From Acidothermaceae bacterium (GTDB taxonomy: Bacteria > Actinomycetota > Actinomycetes > Acidothermales > Acidothermaceae): a DNA stretch of 51,147 nt. Below the pieces are notes generated by a model, which saw only the letters and a program-made list of their open reading frames with translations, was not told the origin of the DNA and searched no databases. The stretch covers positions 1 through 51,147 of the forward strand of contig JAICYF010000003.1 in NCBI GenBank assembly GCA_025934355.1, read 5' to 3'. A program made the translations under genes and the position numbers. Below, piece after piece: positions 24,923-34,493 of the stretch (its first letter is position 1; each line of letters begins with the position of its first letter).

Positions 24923-25137
24923 TTGTTGTGCGCCCATTGGTTGAGCGCGATTGCCATCATGACGAAGAACGCGAGGGCGGCAAGGCCCGCGACGCCCAGT
25001 GCGATCGCCACGGCCAGCCCGAAGTAGTGCCACCACGAACGGGGCCGCCGACCGGCGATCGGCGCTCGAGAAAACGACTGGCCGACGTAGCCCGGGTCGC
25101 CCGGCGCAGCGTACGGGTTCGGCACGTCGGCATCCAC
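24919..25137 (-). CDS. Small single-pass membrane protein coupled to UbiA gene
   Basis: A 72-residue protein: a Pro/Gly/Tyr-rich N-terminus (VPNPYAAPGDPGYVGQ), a basic stretch (RRPRSWWHYF) and one long hydrophobic helix at about residues 38-63. It matches no family I know. It overlaps the UbiA gene by 4 bp and is probably made in fixed ratio with it, perhaps as a membrane partner or scaffold. The start at 25137 has no striking Shine-Dalgarno. Confidence 0.65.
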   Translation of the reverse strand: MDADVPNPYAAPGDPGYVGQSFSRAPIAGRRPRSWWHYFGLAVAIALGVAGLAALAFFVMMAIALNQWAHNK

Positions 25138-25197
25138 CCGAAACCCCTTCCGCCTGTTCCGGCAATTCCTTCGAACATCGGATGACGAAGCGGTGGT

Positions 25198-26988
25198 CTA
25201 AAGGCCGAACGCGGCCACGAAGGACGGCGCGGTGCTAGCTGCCCCGAGGTGGCCGAGACCGAGCAGGTCCTCGGTGCCGCGCAGTAACCCGTAGTGGTCG
25301 AGCCGAGCGTTCGCAACCGTGGCGGGCTTGACGCTCGGCGCGATCACGATGGTCGGGATTAGGTTGCTGGAGCCGGTTCCCTCGTCCCAGGTCAAGACGA
25401 TGAGCGTGTCGCCCGATCGGTAGTTCGGCCCGGCGGTGATGGCGCCGATCCACGTCGAGAGCCACTTGTCACCGGTCGCGACGGAGCAATTGTGCGTGTC
25501 GTCGCACATGTTCGGTGTGATGAAGGAGAACGACGGGAGCGCACCGGCCGCGATGTCGTGCGTCAAGTTGCCCTCGAGTGGGATGTCGCTCGTCGCACAC
25601 GTCATCCGGATGCTTGTGTAATACGCGGCCGGGTTGTGTTTCACGGCGTAGGGGTCCTTGGATGTGAGGGCGCAATTCGCCGGCATCGATTCGTCGTACG
25701 AGCGCCAGCTCAGACCCGCTGCGGTGAGTTGGCTGAACAACGAAGGCGCGGCAATTGGATGCGCAGCCGGCTCATTGTCGTCGGTCACCCCGAACGTCGA
25801 TCCCCCTGTCGCCGCAAGGTAATTCGGCAACGAGGGATGCGTGATCGCGAAGTAGTTCGACGCCAGGCCGCATTGTTTCGCAAGCGAGTTCTCGTACGGC
25901 GCGCTCGAACTGCCGATGACCGAGCGGTAGGGCTTGTTCTCCATCCAAATCCACACCACATGCACGTAATGCGTGCCCGCGGGCGCGAACCCGCACAGTT
26001 GGTTGGCGGGCGCCACTGGACAGGTCGTGAGCGACGCGACTCCCGCGCCTAACGCGGCGGGTCCGCCAAGCAAGGTGATATGTGTCAATGACGGCACTTG
26101 CTTTGCCGTCGGCTGCGGCAGACACGTCGGGGCGGCGAGCAGCAACGGCTCACCGTGTGTTCCCGCCACCGGGCCACCGGCTAGCGCATCGGCGAAGCCT
26201 GCGCCCGACGCGACGAGAGCGCCTGTGGCGCCAGGGAATTCGGTTGTCGCGACAGCTACCGCCGTGGCGTATCGGTCGGCGCCTCCGATGCGGCTGACCT
26301 TCGCGCTGTAGGCGGCAAGTTGGCTCGCGACGCCGGCGCTCACGACACTTGTGCCACCGACGATGGTGATGGACGACGGGTGCAGGGTGGCCAGCGCAGC
26401 CGCGGTCGCGGCGGGAACCGCGTTCGGCTCGGTGAGCAGAATCGCCGCGTGTTGCGCAGCCGCTGCGGCCGTGGCCGACAGCGCGTCGGGGAAGTTGAGG
26501 CCGGTGGCAAGGTAAACCGGGCTGCCATTGGGAAACTGCGTGGCAAGCGCCGCCGCGGTGGCGTAACGGTCTGCTCCGCTCACCCGCGTGACGCTTCCGG
26601 CTGTGTAGCCCTGCAAGGCATCCTGCACCGCGGAACTCACCGCCCTTGTGCCGCCGAGCACAACGATCCGCCCGGGGTTGAGCCGGCGCAGTTCCGTGGC
26701 GATGGACGACGGGATGGAGTCGGGCGTGACAAGCAGGAGCGGACCATCGTCTTTCGCGGCGGCCGCGCCACCCGCGAGCGCGTCGGGGAAGTTGGCGCCA
26801 GTGGCGACGTAGGCCACTGGCACGCCCGGGCTGTAGTTCGCATCGACGATGGCCGCGCTGGTGGCGAACCGGTCTGCGCCTTGGTAGCGGGCGACCGTCG
26901 GAGCGGCCGCAGCGGTCCCGCTTGGGAGCCCCACGCAGACCGTCGCGGCCGCCAAAGCGGCGCAAAGCGGGGCGAGTCGTCCCCTCAT
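25198..26988 (-). CDS. Secreted CWB2-repeat protein with C-terminal phosphoesterase domain
   Basis: A 596-residue exported protein. Its signal peptide is MRGRLAPLCAALAAATVCVG...TAAAAP. Three CWB2 cell-wall-binding repeats follow (RYQGADRFATSAAI, RVSGADRYATAAAL, RIGGADRYATAVAV, each with an FPDALA/FADALA strand), up to about residue 315. The C-terminal 275 residues are an acid phosphatase/phospholipase C-like phosphoesterase: HVVWIWMENKPYRSVIG (metal/nucleophile strand), AITHPSLPNYLAATGG, SFITPNMCDDTHNCS, and DTLIVLTWDEGTGSSNLIP. It should hydrolyse phosphate esters at the cell surface. AAGGTGGG precedes ATG 26988. The repeats are N-terminal here, whereas in the 16805-19030 protein they are C-terminal. 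Confidence 0.9.
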   Translation of the reverse strand: MRGRLAPLCAALAAATVCVGLPSGTAAAAPTVARYQGADRFATSAAIVDANYSPGVPVAYVATGANFPDALAGGAAAAKDDGPLLLVTPDSIPSSIATELRRLNPGRIVVLGGTRAVSSAVQDALQGYTAGSVTRVSGADRYATAAALATQFPNGSPVYLATGLNFPDALSATAAAAAQHAAILLTEPNAVPAATAAALATLHPSSITIVGGTSVVSAGVASQLAAYSAKVSRIGGADRYATAVAVATTEFPGATGALVASGAGFADALAGGPVAGTHGEPLLLAAPTCLPQPTAKQVPSLTHITLLGGPAALGAGVASLTTCPVAPANQLCGFAPAGTHYVHVVWIWMENKPYRSVIGSSSAPYENSLAKQCGLASNYFAITHPSLPNYLAATGGSTFGVTDDNEPAAHPIAAPSLFSQLTAAGLSWRSYDESMPANCALTSKDPYAVKHNPAAYYTSIRMTCATSDIPLEGNLTHDIAAGALPSFSFITPNMCDDTHNCSVATGDKWLSTWIGAITAGPNYRSGDTLIVLTWDEGTGSSNLIPTIVIAPSVKPATVANARLDHYGLLRGTEDLLGLGHLGAASTAPSFVAAFGL

Positions 26989-27096
26989 CCAGCCCACCTT
27001 CGCACATAGGCGGACGCGACCGTCGGCCGACGGCCGACGGACAACTTCGGGGTCCCCGCAGCCGCCGCGACCGCAGCCGCCGCACCAGCGGGCCCT

Positions 27097-27157
27097 GGAC
27101 ACCTGACGTCACGCGAGGACATCGCTCGGCGGGGTCCTCGCGTGCTGTCAGGTGTCC
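27097..27157. repeat. Large inverted repeat, 24-bp arms (22/24 matching)
   Basis: Left arm 27097-27120 (GGACACCTGAC, then CACGCGAGGAC) and right arm 27134-27157 pair except for two central bases; the loop is 13 bp. The element lies in the 228-bp gap between the divergent CWB2-phosphoesterase gene and the tfoX-like gene, not behind either, so it is not a usual terminator. It may be a cruciform/operator or a small transposable-repeat type palindrome. Nothing else is evident in the gap. Confidence 0.9.
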
Positions 27158-27216
27158 TCGGCTTGGCGTAAATGCGCAGTCCGCGAATGTCGGCGGACGG
27201 CTGCATACTTCCGGCC

Positions 27217-27555
27217 ATGGCTTACGACGAGGATCTTGCATTCCGCATCCGCGAGGTGGTCGCCGCCGAACATGGCGTGACCGAGAAAAGGATGTTCGGC
27301 GGCCTCGCGTTCTTGATCAACGGAAACTTGGCGGTCAGCGCTAGTGGCCGCGGAGGCCTGCTGCTGCGTGTCGATCCCGCGCGCAGCGAGACGCTGTTGA
27401 AGCAGCGCTGCGCGGGTCCGTTCGAGATGCGTGGGCGCGAGCTGACGGGTTGGCTGCACGTCGACACCAGCAAGATCTCGGACGACGCGGAGTTCCGCGG
27501 CTGGGTGACCCAGGGAGTGACCTACGCCAAGTCGTTGCCACCGAAGAACAAATAG
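27217..27555 (+). CDS. TfoX/Sxy N-terminal domain protein
   Basis: A 112-residue protein with the TfoX N-terminal fold: MAYDEDLAFRIREVV, then EKRMFGGLAFLINGNLAVSA, where RMFGG is the family signature, and GREL-TGWLHVDTSKISDD. Stand-alone TfoX_N proteins are common in actinobacteria and are not shown to control competence there. Start ATG 27217 is preferred over 27172. A large inverted repeat lies 60 bp upstream. Confidence 0.85.
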   Translation: MAYDEDLAFRIREVVAAEHGVTEKRMFGGLAFLINGNLAVSASGRGGLLLRVDPARSETLLKQRCAGPFEMRGRELTGWLHVDTSKISDDAEFRGWVTQGVTYAKSLPPKNK

Positions 27556-27615
27556 CTGCCAGGGACGCTCGCCCGTGGGTAGTGCGCGGTCCGGGGCTGC
27601 GCGTAACGCCCGCGA

Positions 27616-28317
27616 CTAGCCGACGGCGCGCATGACGTCGACGCTGTCGGTCGTCAAGCCGTCGACTCCGATCTCACGAAGCCAGCGGGCACGCGACACG
27701 TCGTTCACCGTCCACGCGACGACGGTGCCGGTGAGCGAATGCAATCGGTCGACGACGGCCTGCGACAGCAGCTTGTGCTTCACCGTGACGGCTTCGTCCG
27801 CAACCGCGTCGCCCGCGAGCACCGCATCGAGTCGACGTTGGTCGCCGATGGTGCGCCAGGTGCGAAAACGCTTGGTCCGCAAGAGATCCAGGTCTTCGAC
27901 CACTGATGTGCACGCGAAATAACGACCAGACGTCGGCAACGTCTCGGCGATTGCCGCAAGCAGGTCCGCGCGCCGTCCAGGCTCTTGCTCTTTGAGATCA
28001 AGCAGGACGGCGCGATCGGGCGGCACCAACTCGGCGACCTCGGCGAGGGGCGGCTCGTGACGCGGGTTCCAGCCGCGGACAACCCGCCAGCCATCGCGAC
28101 GCCAGCCGCTCCCAAGCAGCGGCAAATAGTGCGAGACGACGAGCTGCCCGTCCCAGATCTGGACGTCGATCTCGAAAATCGTGGCCCCGGCCTCGGCGAC
28201 CGCCTCGCAGGCGGCGGCCGAGCGCGGCGACCGATGAGCGACGAGCAGCACCGCCCAAACATAGGCGGCCGCGGGCGGTGAGATCGACGCGATGTCCTGG
28301 TGGTGTTGCGATGACAT
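27616..28317 (-). CDS. Glycerophosphodiester phosphodiesterase (GDPD) family protein
   Basis: A 233-residue TIM-barrel phosphodiesterase that would cleave glycerophosphodiesters to glycerol-3-phosphate and an alcohol. Motifs are LLVAHRSPRSAAACEAVAEA (catalytic HR), ATIFEIDVQIWDGQLVVSHY (ExD metal ligands and second catalytic His; the usual HD is HY here), LLDLKE and VVAWTVNDVSRARWLREIGVDGLTTD. No signal peptide. The start is doubtful: ATG 28317 falls inside an operator-like box and lacks a Shine-Dalgarno, and a GTG about 70 bp inside (just before LLVAHR) would also give a full domain. Divergent from the HicB-like gene. Confidence 0.85.
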   Translation of the reverse strand: MSSQHHQDIASISPPAAAYVWAVLLVAHRSPRSAAACEAVAEAGATIFEIDVQIWDGQLVVSHYLPLLGSGWRRDGWRVVRGWNPRHEPPLAEVAELVPPDRAVLLDLKEQEPGRRADLLAAIAETLPTSGRYFACTSVVEDLDLLRTKRFRTWRTIGDQRRLDAVLAGDAVADEAVTVKHKLLSQAVVDRLHSLTGTVVAWTVNDVSRARWLREIGVDGLTTDSVDVMRAVG

Positions 28318-28341
28318 CAGATTGATGTCAAGATGACGTCA
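28312..28341. promoter_or_regulatory. Three TGA-N2-TCA boxes at 11-bp intervals, putative RHH operator
   Basis: TGACATCA (28312), TGATGTCA (28323) and TGACGTCA (28334) are evenly spaced at 11 bp, thus on one face of the helix. Boxes 1 and 2 are inverted copies, and box 3 is a perfect palindrome reaching into the start codon of the HicB-like gene. Repeated short palindromes are typical targets of ribbon-helix-helix repressors, and the gene starting at 28341 encodes one. Autoregulation is inferred. Confidence 0.6.
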
Positions 28342-28856
28342 TGCAGCTCACCGAGTACGTCGTCCAAGTTCAATCCCAGCTCGTTTCGGCCGCCGCCCTC
28401 GGCGACGAGTCGACGCGGGCGACGGCGGAGGCGCTCAGCACCGCGGCCGAGCCAGCCGTCCGGCTCGCAGTCCTCGCGGCGGTCTCAGCCGCCGCTGATG
28501 AGATCACCGCCGCGTTGCTCGACGTCCCAGGCGCACCGGTCGTGGCCGTGCACCTCGACGGCGCCGAGCTCCGGGTTGATGTCAGACCCACGCAGCAGAT
28601 CGAACCGGCCGCGGCGGATGTGACCGGCGGCGCGGCTTCGAGCGACGAGACCGATGCGACGGCTCGCATTTCATTGCGGCTATCCGAGGCGCTGAAGAGC
28701 CAGATCGAGTCGGCAGCGCGCAATCGTTCGGTCTCGGTCAACAGCTGGCTGGTGCAGGCCGCGAACGCCGCGTTGGCCAGCTCAGGTTCTTCGGGCTGGG
28801 GTCGGTCGTGGTCGGCCGGGCCCGCGCAACGCGTCACCGGCTGGATCAACGGTTAG
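28341..28856 (+). CDS. Ribbon-helix-helix (HicB-like) DNA-binding protein
   Basis: A 171-residue protein. Residues 1-95 are helical and Ala-rich, ending with VVAVHLDGAELRVDVRP. The C-terminal ARISLRLSEALKSQIESAA with SVSVNSWLVQAANAAL is a ribbon-helix-helix motif of the HicB/Arc type. No HicA-like toxin lies beside it, so it is probably a repressor and not half of a toxin-antitoxin pair. The next gene, a DUF4097 protein, follows by 29 bp, a pairing common in actinobacteria. No Shine-Dalgarno precedes ATG 28341; the space is filled by the three-box operator, so a leaderless transcript is possible. Confidence 0.8.
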   Translation: MQLTEYVVQVQSQLVSAAALGDESTRATAEALSTAAEPAVRLAVLAAVSAAADEITAALLDVPGAPVVAVHLDGAELRVDVRPTQQIEPAAADVTGGAASSDETDATARISLRLSEALKSQIESAARNRSVSVNSWLVQAANAALASSGSSGWGRSWSAGPAQRVTGWING

Positions 28857-28885
28857 TCCAAACACCCACTCTTGGAGGTGCCGCG

Positions 28886-29707
28886 ATGGCGGCGAAGGTC
28901 AGCACATTTCCACTCAACGAAAGCATCAATCTCGTCGTGAAGCTTGCGCACGGCAGTGTCGTCGTCAAGGCGGTCGACGATGTTCGCGAGGCCGTGGTCA
29001 GGCTCACCCCGCGCGACGCAGGCAGTGACGTCGTCGACCGCTTCACGGTCGAGCTGCGCGGCTCGACGTTGCTGGTGTCAGGTCCGCGACAAGAGGGTTT
29101 GCTCGATCTCATCAGCAACTGGCGACGCGATCGCGAGGCAGTCGACGTCGTTGTCGAGGTTCCGAGTCTCACGCCGGTCAAAGTGGCGTCGGCTAGCGCT
29201 GATGTGACCGGCACCGGGCGTTGCGGCAAGGCCGACATCGCGATCGGCGCCGCGAACGTCACCCTCGACGCGGTGGCTGGAGACTTCCGGCTGCGCTGCG
29301 GCAGCGGCGAGACGCGGGTGCGCTCCGTCACCGGCGGGGCGCACGTCAAAGCTGGAAGCGGGTCAGCGCACTTCGGCGACGTCGGCGGCGTGCTCGAATG
29401 CGGGTTCGGCAGCGGGCAAGTCACCGCAGCAGCGGTACGTGGCGGCGTCCGAGTTCGCGGCGGCGCGGGCTCTGCCGACGTCGGCGCAACTTATGGCGAC
29501 GTCGACATCGCCTTCGGCACCGGCCCGATCCGGGTTGGGCTTCCGGCCGGAACGCCGGCTCGCGTTGATGTCACGAGCGGATCAGGCCACGTGCACTCCG
29601 ACCTCGCGGTTGAAAACACGCCAGCAAGAAGCGGCGATCCGATTTCGGTGCGCGCCCGCACCGGTAGCGGCGACGTCCACCTCTCTCGCGCGACACCTGC
29701 GGCCTAG
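28886..29707 (+). CDS. DUF4097-family beta-strand repeat protein
   Basis: A 273-residue protein of repeated short beta strands forming a likely beta-helix. Successive turns contain G-(S/A)-G motifs: FRLRCGSGETRVRSV, AHVKAGSGSAHFGDV, LECGFGSGQVTAAAV, VRVRGGAGSADVGAT, and VTSGSGHVHSD. There is no signal peptide, so it may be cytoplasmic. GGAGG is placed 8 bases before ATG 28886. It forms a two-gene unit with the HicB-like regulator. DUF4097 function is not established. Confidence 0.85.
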   Translation: MAAKVSTFPLNESINLVVKLAHGSVVVKAVDDVREAVVRLTPRDAGSDVVDRFTVELRGSTLLVSGPRQEGLLDLISNWRRDREAVDVVVEVPSLTPVKVASASADVTGTGRCGKADIAIGAANVTLDAVAGDFRLRCGSGETRVRSVTGGAHVKAGSGSAHFGDVGGVLECGFGSGQVTAAAVRGGVRVRGGAGSADVGATYGDVDIAFGTGPIRVGLPAGTPARVDVTSGSGHVHSDLAVENTPARSGDPISVRARTGSGDVHLSRATPAA

Positions 29708-29728
29708 GCCGCTGCGGTGCCCTGACGG

Positions 29729-30466
29729 TCAGCTGTGCGTCGCTTCTGTCGGGCTGGCAGGCAGGGCGTATCCGGGCGTGGCAAGAACAGAGATGGTGAG
29801 CCCGTAGCCGACCGCGCATGGATATGGCGGCACCGGACACGCCACTCCGTAATGTGTTCGGACGTCCGCGTCACCCGGCGAGACGGCTCGCCAGAACACC
29901 CGCATGGCGCCGTTCTGGGTGGACTGTTTGACAAGTCGCACCACGCTTTCGTCCGGAGCGCTCGGCACCTCGCTTGGCGCCGGATTCAGGTCGGCTTCGA
30001 TCATCGTGCCCGGGAAGACATTCAGAAACGCAGGCGTTGTGCCGCGGGTCAACACGACCGCCGGTTGGTTCGCCGCTATCGGCGACGGCGATTGCGATTG
30101 GACAACGGAAATCGCGACACCCACGCCGTCTTGCCTTCTGACGTCAACCGTTCCGGCCTGCTCGGCCCGAAACACGGTTTCGACCGTCGTTCCGAGCATG
30201 TGCGGCCCTGAGGTGACTTGACGCAGCACCAGCGGGTTGCCTGACACGTCCGGCCGAATGTCCGGCTCCGACAAGAACGCGAGCAGGGTGCCGGGTGTGA
30301 CAGTCAGGTTTGAACCTCCACCCATGGACGGACCGACGAACACGTCGGGGATCACGAGATCCCCGGTCGGCGTTGGATGTGACGTTGGCGGACCGCCGCC
30401 GGCCGAGCACGACACAGCGCTCGCGAATGCGAGCACGGTTGCCGCGAGAGGACGTCGAAACATCAA
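29729..30466 (-). CDS. Putative secreted lipoprotein, unknown function
   Basis: A 245-residue protein. The N-terminus MMFRRPLAATVLAFASAVSC fits a lipoprotein signal with Cys20. The mature part is mostly beta-strand (VTPGTLLAFLSEPDIRP, TVDVRRQDGVGVAISVVQ, GYGLTISVLATPGYALP) with a CPVPPYPC pair of cysteines that could form a disulphide. I do not recognise a family. It starts 8 bp after the stop of the larger lipoprotein gene at 30475-31590, so the two are cotranscribed and may work together at the membrane. Confidence 0.7.
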   Translation of the reverse strand: MMFRRPLAATVLAFASAVSCSAGGGPPTSHPTPTGDLVIPDVFVGPSMGGGSNLTVTPGTLLAFLSEPDIRPDVSGNPLVLRQVTSGPHMLGTTVETVFRAEQAGTVDVRRQDGVGVAISVVQSQSPSPIAANQPAVVLTRGTTPAFLNVFPGTMIEADLNPAPSEVPSAPDESVVRLVKQSTQNGAMRVFWRAVSPGDADVRTHYGVACPVPPYPCAVGYGLTISVLATPGYALPASPTEATHS

Positions 30467-30474
30467 ATCCTCGG

Positions 30475-31590
30475 CTAGCTAGCCGAAGCTTGTGGGCAGG
30501 TCGGCAGCTTCACGTGCGACATCGCGTCAAGCCAGGCCTTGTCGGCGCCTGGGGCACCGGTCGGCCTCGGCGGGAAGCCGTACTCCTGAAGCTCTTGCGC
30601 GGTTGCCGTGAGCGGCGACCAGCCCGGCGGCGGGCACGCGAAATGCACCGACGGCAGGCTCGGCGGCACGGTGTCGCTCGGCTGTGGTGGGTCGACGATG
30701 CCAAAGAGACCATCGAGGTAGCTGATGACGGGATCCGCATCTCCCAGGAGGGGTTGCTCCACGCCATTCGCCGACACCCCAATAAGTGAGCGCGGCTCGT
30801 TGGTCGTGAACACCAACGACGACCCGGAGACCACGAACGTCACCGTCATCCCTGTGGTGATCTGCGGCCCATGAGTCACCGCGTTCGCCTCGGTGGGTAG
30901 CGCATTGAGAAGCTCTGCGATGTGGCGAGCGGTCGAAGCATCCGCGTTCAGCGTCTTTGTGACTTGGTCGGCGGTGCGCACGATCGTCGCGCCGGTCACG
31001 GACGTCGGAAGAGTCTCAGCCGCAGTCCGCAAGGGCCGCCAAATGTCCTGCACGTCAACTCGGATGTCCACTCCCCCGCTCGTGTCGGGCACAGCGGTCA
31101 TAAGCAATTCGGGGCCTTGATCCACCGGGCCAGCGGCGGCGCCCGTGTACATCAGGCTCGCTTCGGCGTCAGACCCACCGCTGCCCCCGCCGGTCAGCGT
31201 CAGACCCGTCGGGGCATGTGCTTGCAGGTACTCGAGCACCGACTCCATAGTGCCGCTTGTCTTCCACAGCGCGCTGACGTCGATGAGATCATCCGAGCTG
31301 GGCCAGCTGAAAGGGCCGGCCAGTGTTCCTTTCGGCGGCGCTGCGAGTGCGACAGAGCCCGGCGGCACTCGCACTTTCGCAATAAGCCTCTCGGCGATGG
31401 CGGTGACCGCGTCGGCACGCGCAACGCTGGCGTCGTCCGTTGGCGCGGGTGAGCCCGTGCTCGCCACCGCGTGGGGTAACGAAACACCGGACGACGGCGC
31501 CGCGCCCGGCGTGCCGGCCGACCGGGCGCAGCCCCCGATTGCCACCGTGGCCGCCAGGGCCAAGACGAGAGCGGGCGCCTTCATGCTCAT
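30475..31590 (-). CDS. Putative lipoprotein, unknown function
   Basis: A 371-residue protein with a lipoprotein signal (MSMKAPALVLALAATVAIGGC, Cys21) and a Pro/Ser linker to about residue 55. It then has a mixed alpha/beta domain (DLIDVSALWKTSGTMESVLEYLQ, DIRVDVQDIWRPLRTAAETLP, GMTVTFVVSGSSLVFTTNEP). No family is recognised. ATG 31584 (third codon) is an equal start. First gene of a two-lipoprotein operon, transcribed away from the katG terminator. Confidence 0.72.
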   Translation of the reverse strand: MSMKAPALVLALAATVAIGGCARSAGTPGAAPSSGVSLPHAVASTGSPAPTDDASVARADAVTAIAERLIAKVRVPPGSVALAAPPKGTLAGPFSWPSSDDLIDVSALWKTSGTMESVLEYLQAHAPTGLTLTGGGSGGSDAEASLMYTGAAAGPVDQGPELLMTAVPDTSGGVDIRVDVQDIWRPLRTAAETLPTSVTGATIVRTADQVTKTLNADASTARHIAELLNALPTEANAVTHGPQITTGMTVTFVVSGSSLVFTTNEPRSLIGVSANGVEQPLLGDADPVISYLDGLFGIVDPPQPSDTVPPSLPSVHFACPPPGWSPLTATAQELQEYGFPPRPTGAPGADKAWLDAMSHVKLPTCPQASAS

Positions 31591-31618
31591 CAGACGGCGA
31601 CACTACGCGATCGCGTTC

Positions 31619-31650
31619 CAAGGGGCCCGGACTTTCGGCCGGGCCCCTTG
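31619..31650 (-). terminator. Terminator hairpin of katG
   Basis: CAAGGGGCCCGG (31619-31630) and CCGGGCCCCTTG (31639-31650) form a perfect 12-bp stem with an 8-base loop, 7 bp past the katG stop. It separates katG from the lipoprotein operon, which begins 29 bp further on the same strand. Confidence 0.8.
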
Positions 31651-31657
31651 CGACTGA

Positions 31658-33868
<2,211 letters not shown>

Positions 33869-34336
33869 TCATTGCTTTTCTCGGTTCACGTTCTTTGCTG
33901 TGAGCGGCGGCTGTTCGCGCCGTGCGCAGCTCGGACACTGGCCCCAGTACACGACCTCGGCCTCGTCGATCGCGAAACCCTGAGCGTCAGCGGCGGTGAG
34001 GCATGGCGTCTCGCCGACGGCGCACTCGACATCGGCGACCACGCCGCAAGTGCGGCACACGACGTGGTGATGGTTGTCGCCGACCCGCGCCTCGTAGCGC
34101 GGCACCGAACCAGCCGGTTCGATGCGACGCACCAACCCGGCTGCGGTGAAGGCGCGCAACACGTCGTAGACGGCTTGGTGCGAGACGTCGGCGGCGTGCT
34201 CGCGAGCGAAGCCGATCAGCGAGTCGGTGTCGGCGTGCGGGTGCGCGTGCACCGCGCGCAACACCGCCAGGCGCGGCCGGGTCACCCGCAGTTGCGCCTC
34301 GCGCAACATTCCTTCGAGCTCAGCGGACGTCGGCAC
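33869..34336 (-). CDS. furA: Fur-family peroxide/iron regulator (FurA-like)
   Basis: A 155-residue Fur-type repressor. The winged helix is LRVTRPRLAVLRAVHAHPHADTD with VSHQAVYDVLRAFTAAGLV. The metal/dimer domain has VGDNHHHVVCRTCGVVADV and CPSCARRE, so both CxxC zinc-binding pairs are intact. It should repress itself and katG until peroxide or metal change releases it. The frame opens at a TTG (34372) inside the operator-like dyad. GTG 34336 matches the N-terminus of mycobacterial FurA, whose mRNA is known to be leaderless, so this start is chosen although no Shine-Dalgarno is seen. ATG 34309 is another option. Confidence 0.9.
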   Translation of the reverse strand: MPTSAELEGMLREAQLRVTRPRLAVLRAVHAHPHADTDSLIGFAREHAADVSHQAVYDVLRAFTAAGLVRRIEPAGSVPRYEARVGDNHHHVVCRTCGVVADVECAVGETPCLTAADAQGFAIDEAEVVYWGQCPSCARREQPPLTAKNVNREKQ

Positions 34337-34357
34337 AACCCGCAGTCTTGCCCATTT

Positions 34358-34374
34358 TCTTGAATCAATCAAGA
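34358..34374. promoter_or_regulatory. FurA-box-like dyad TCTTGA-N5-TCAAGA
   Basis: TCTTGAATCAATCAAGA is an AT-rich perfect 6-bp inverted repeat in otherwise GC-rich DNA. It lies 22 bp upstream of the proposed GTG start of the Fur-family gene. Mycobacterial FurA binds an AT-rich dyad in the same place to repress furA-katG, so this is very probably the autoregulatory operator. Confidence 0.7.
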
Positions 34375-34493
34375 CAAGCGGGAAAGTCGGCTGGCCCTAC
34401 CGCGCTCGATCTCGAAAAATGGCCCGCCCAACGATGAGTTCGTGGCGCTCGCGCGGTCATAGCTGCTGACCGACACGAAAAGGGAGACCCGAG

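Noticed and set aside
28341-29707. HicAB toxin-antitoxin system
   Set aside because: The RHH protein is HicB-like only in its DNA-binding end. The neighbour is a DUF4097 beta-repeat protein, not a HicA-type RNase.
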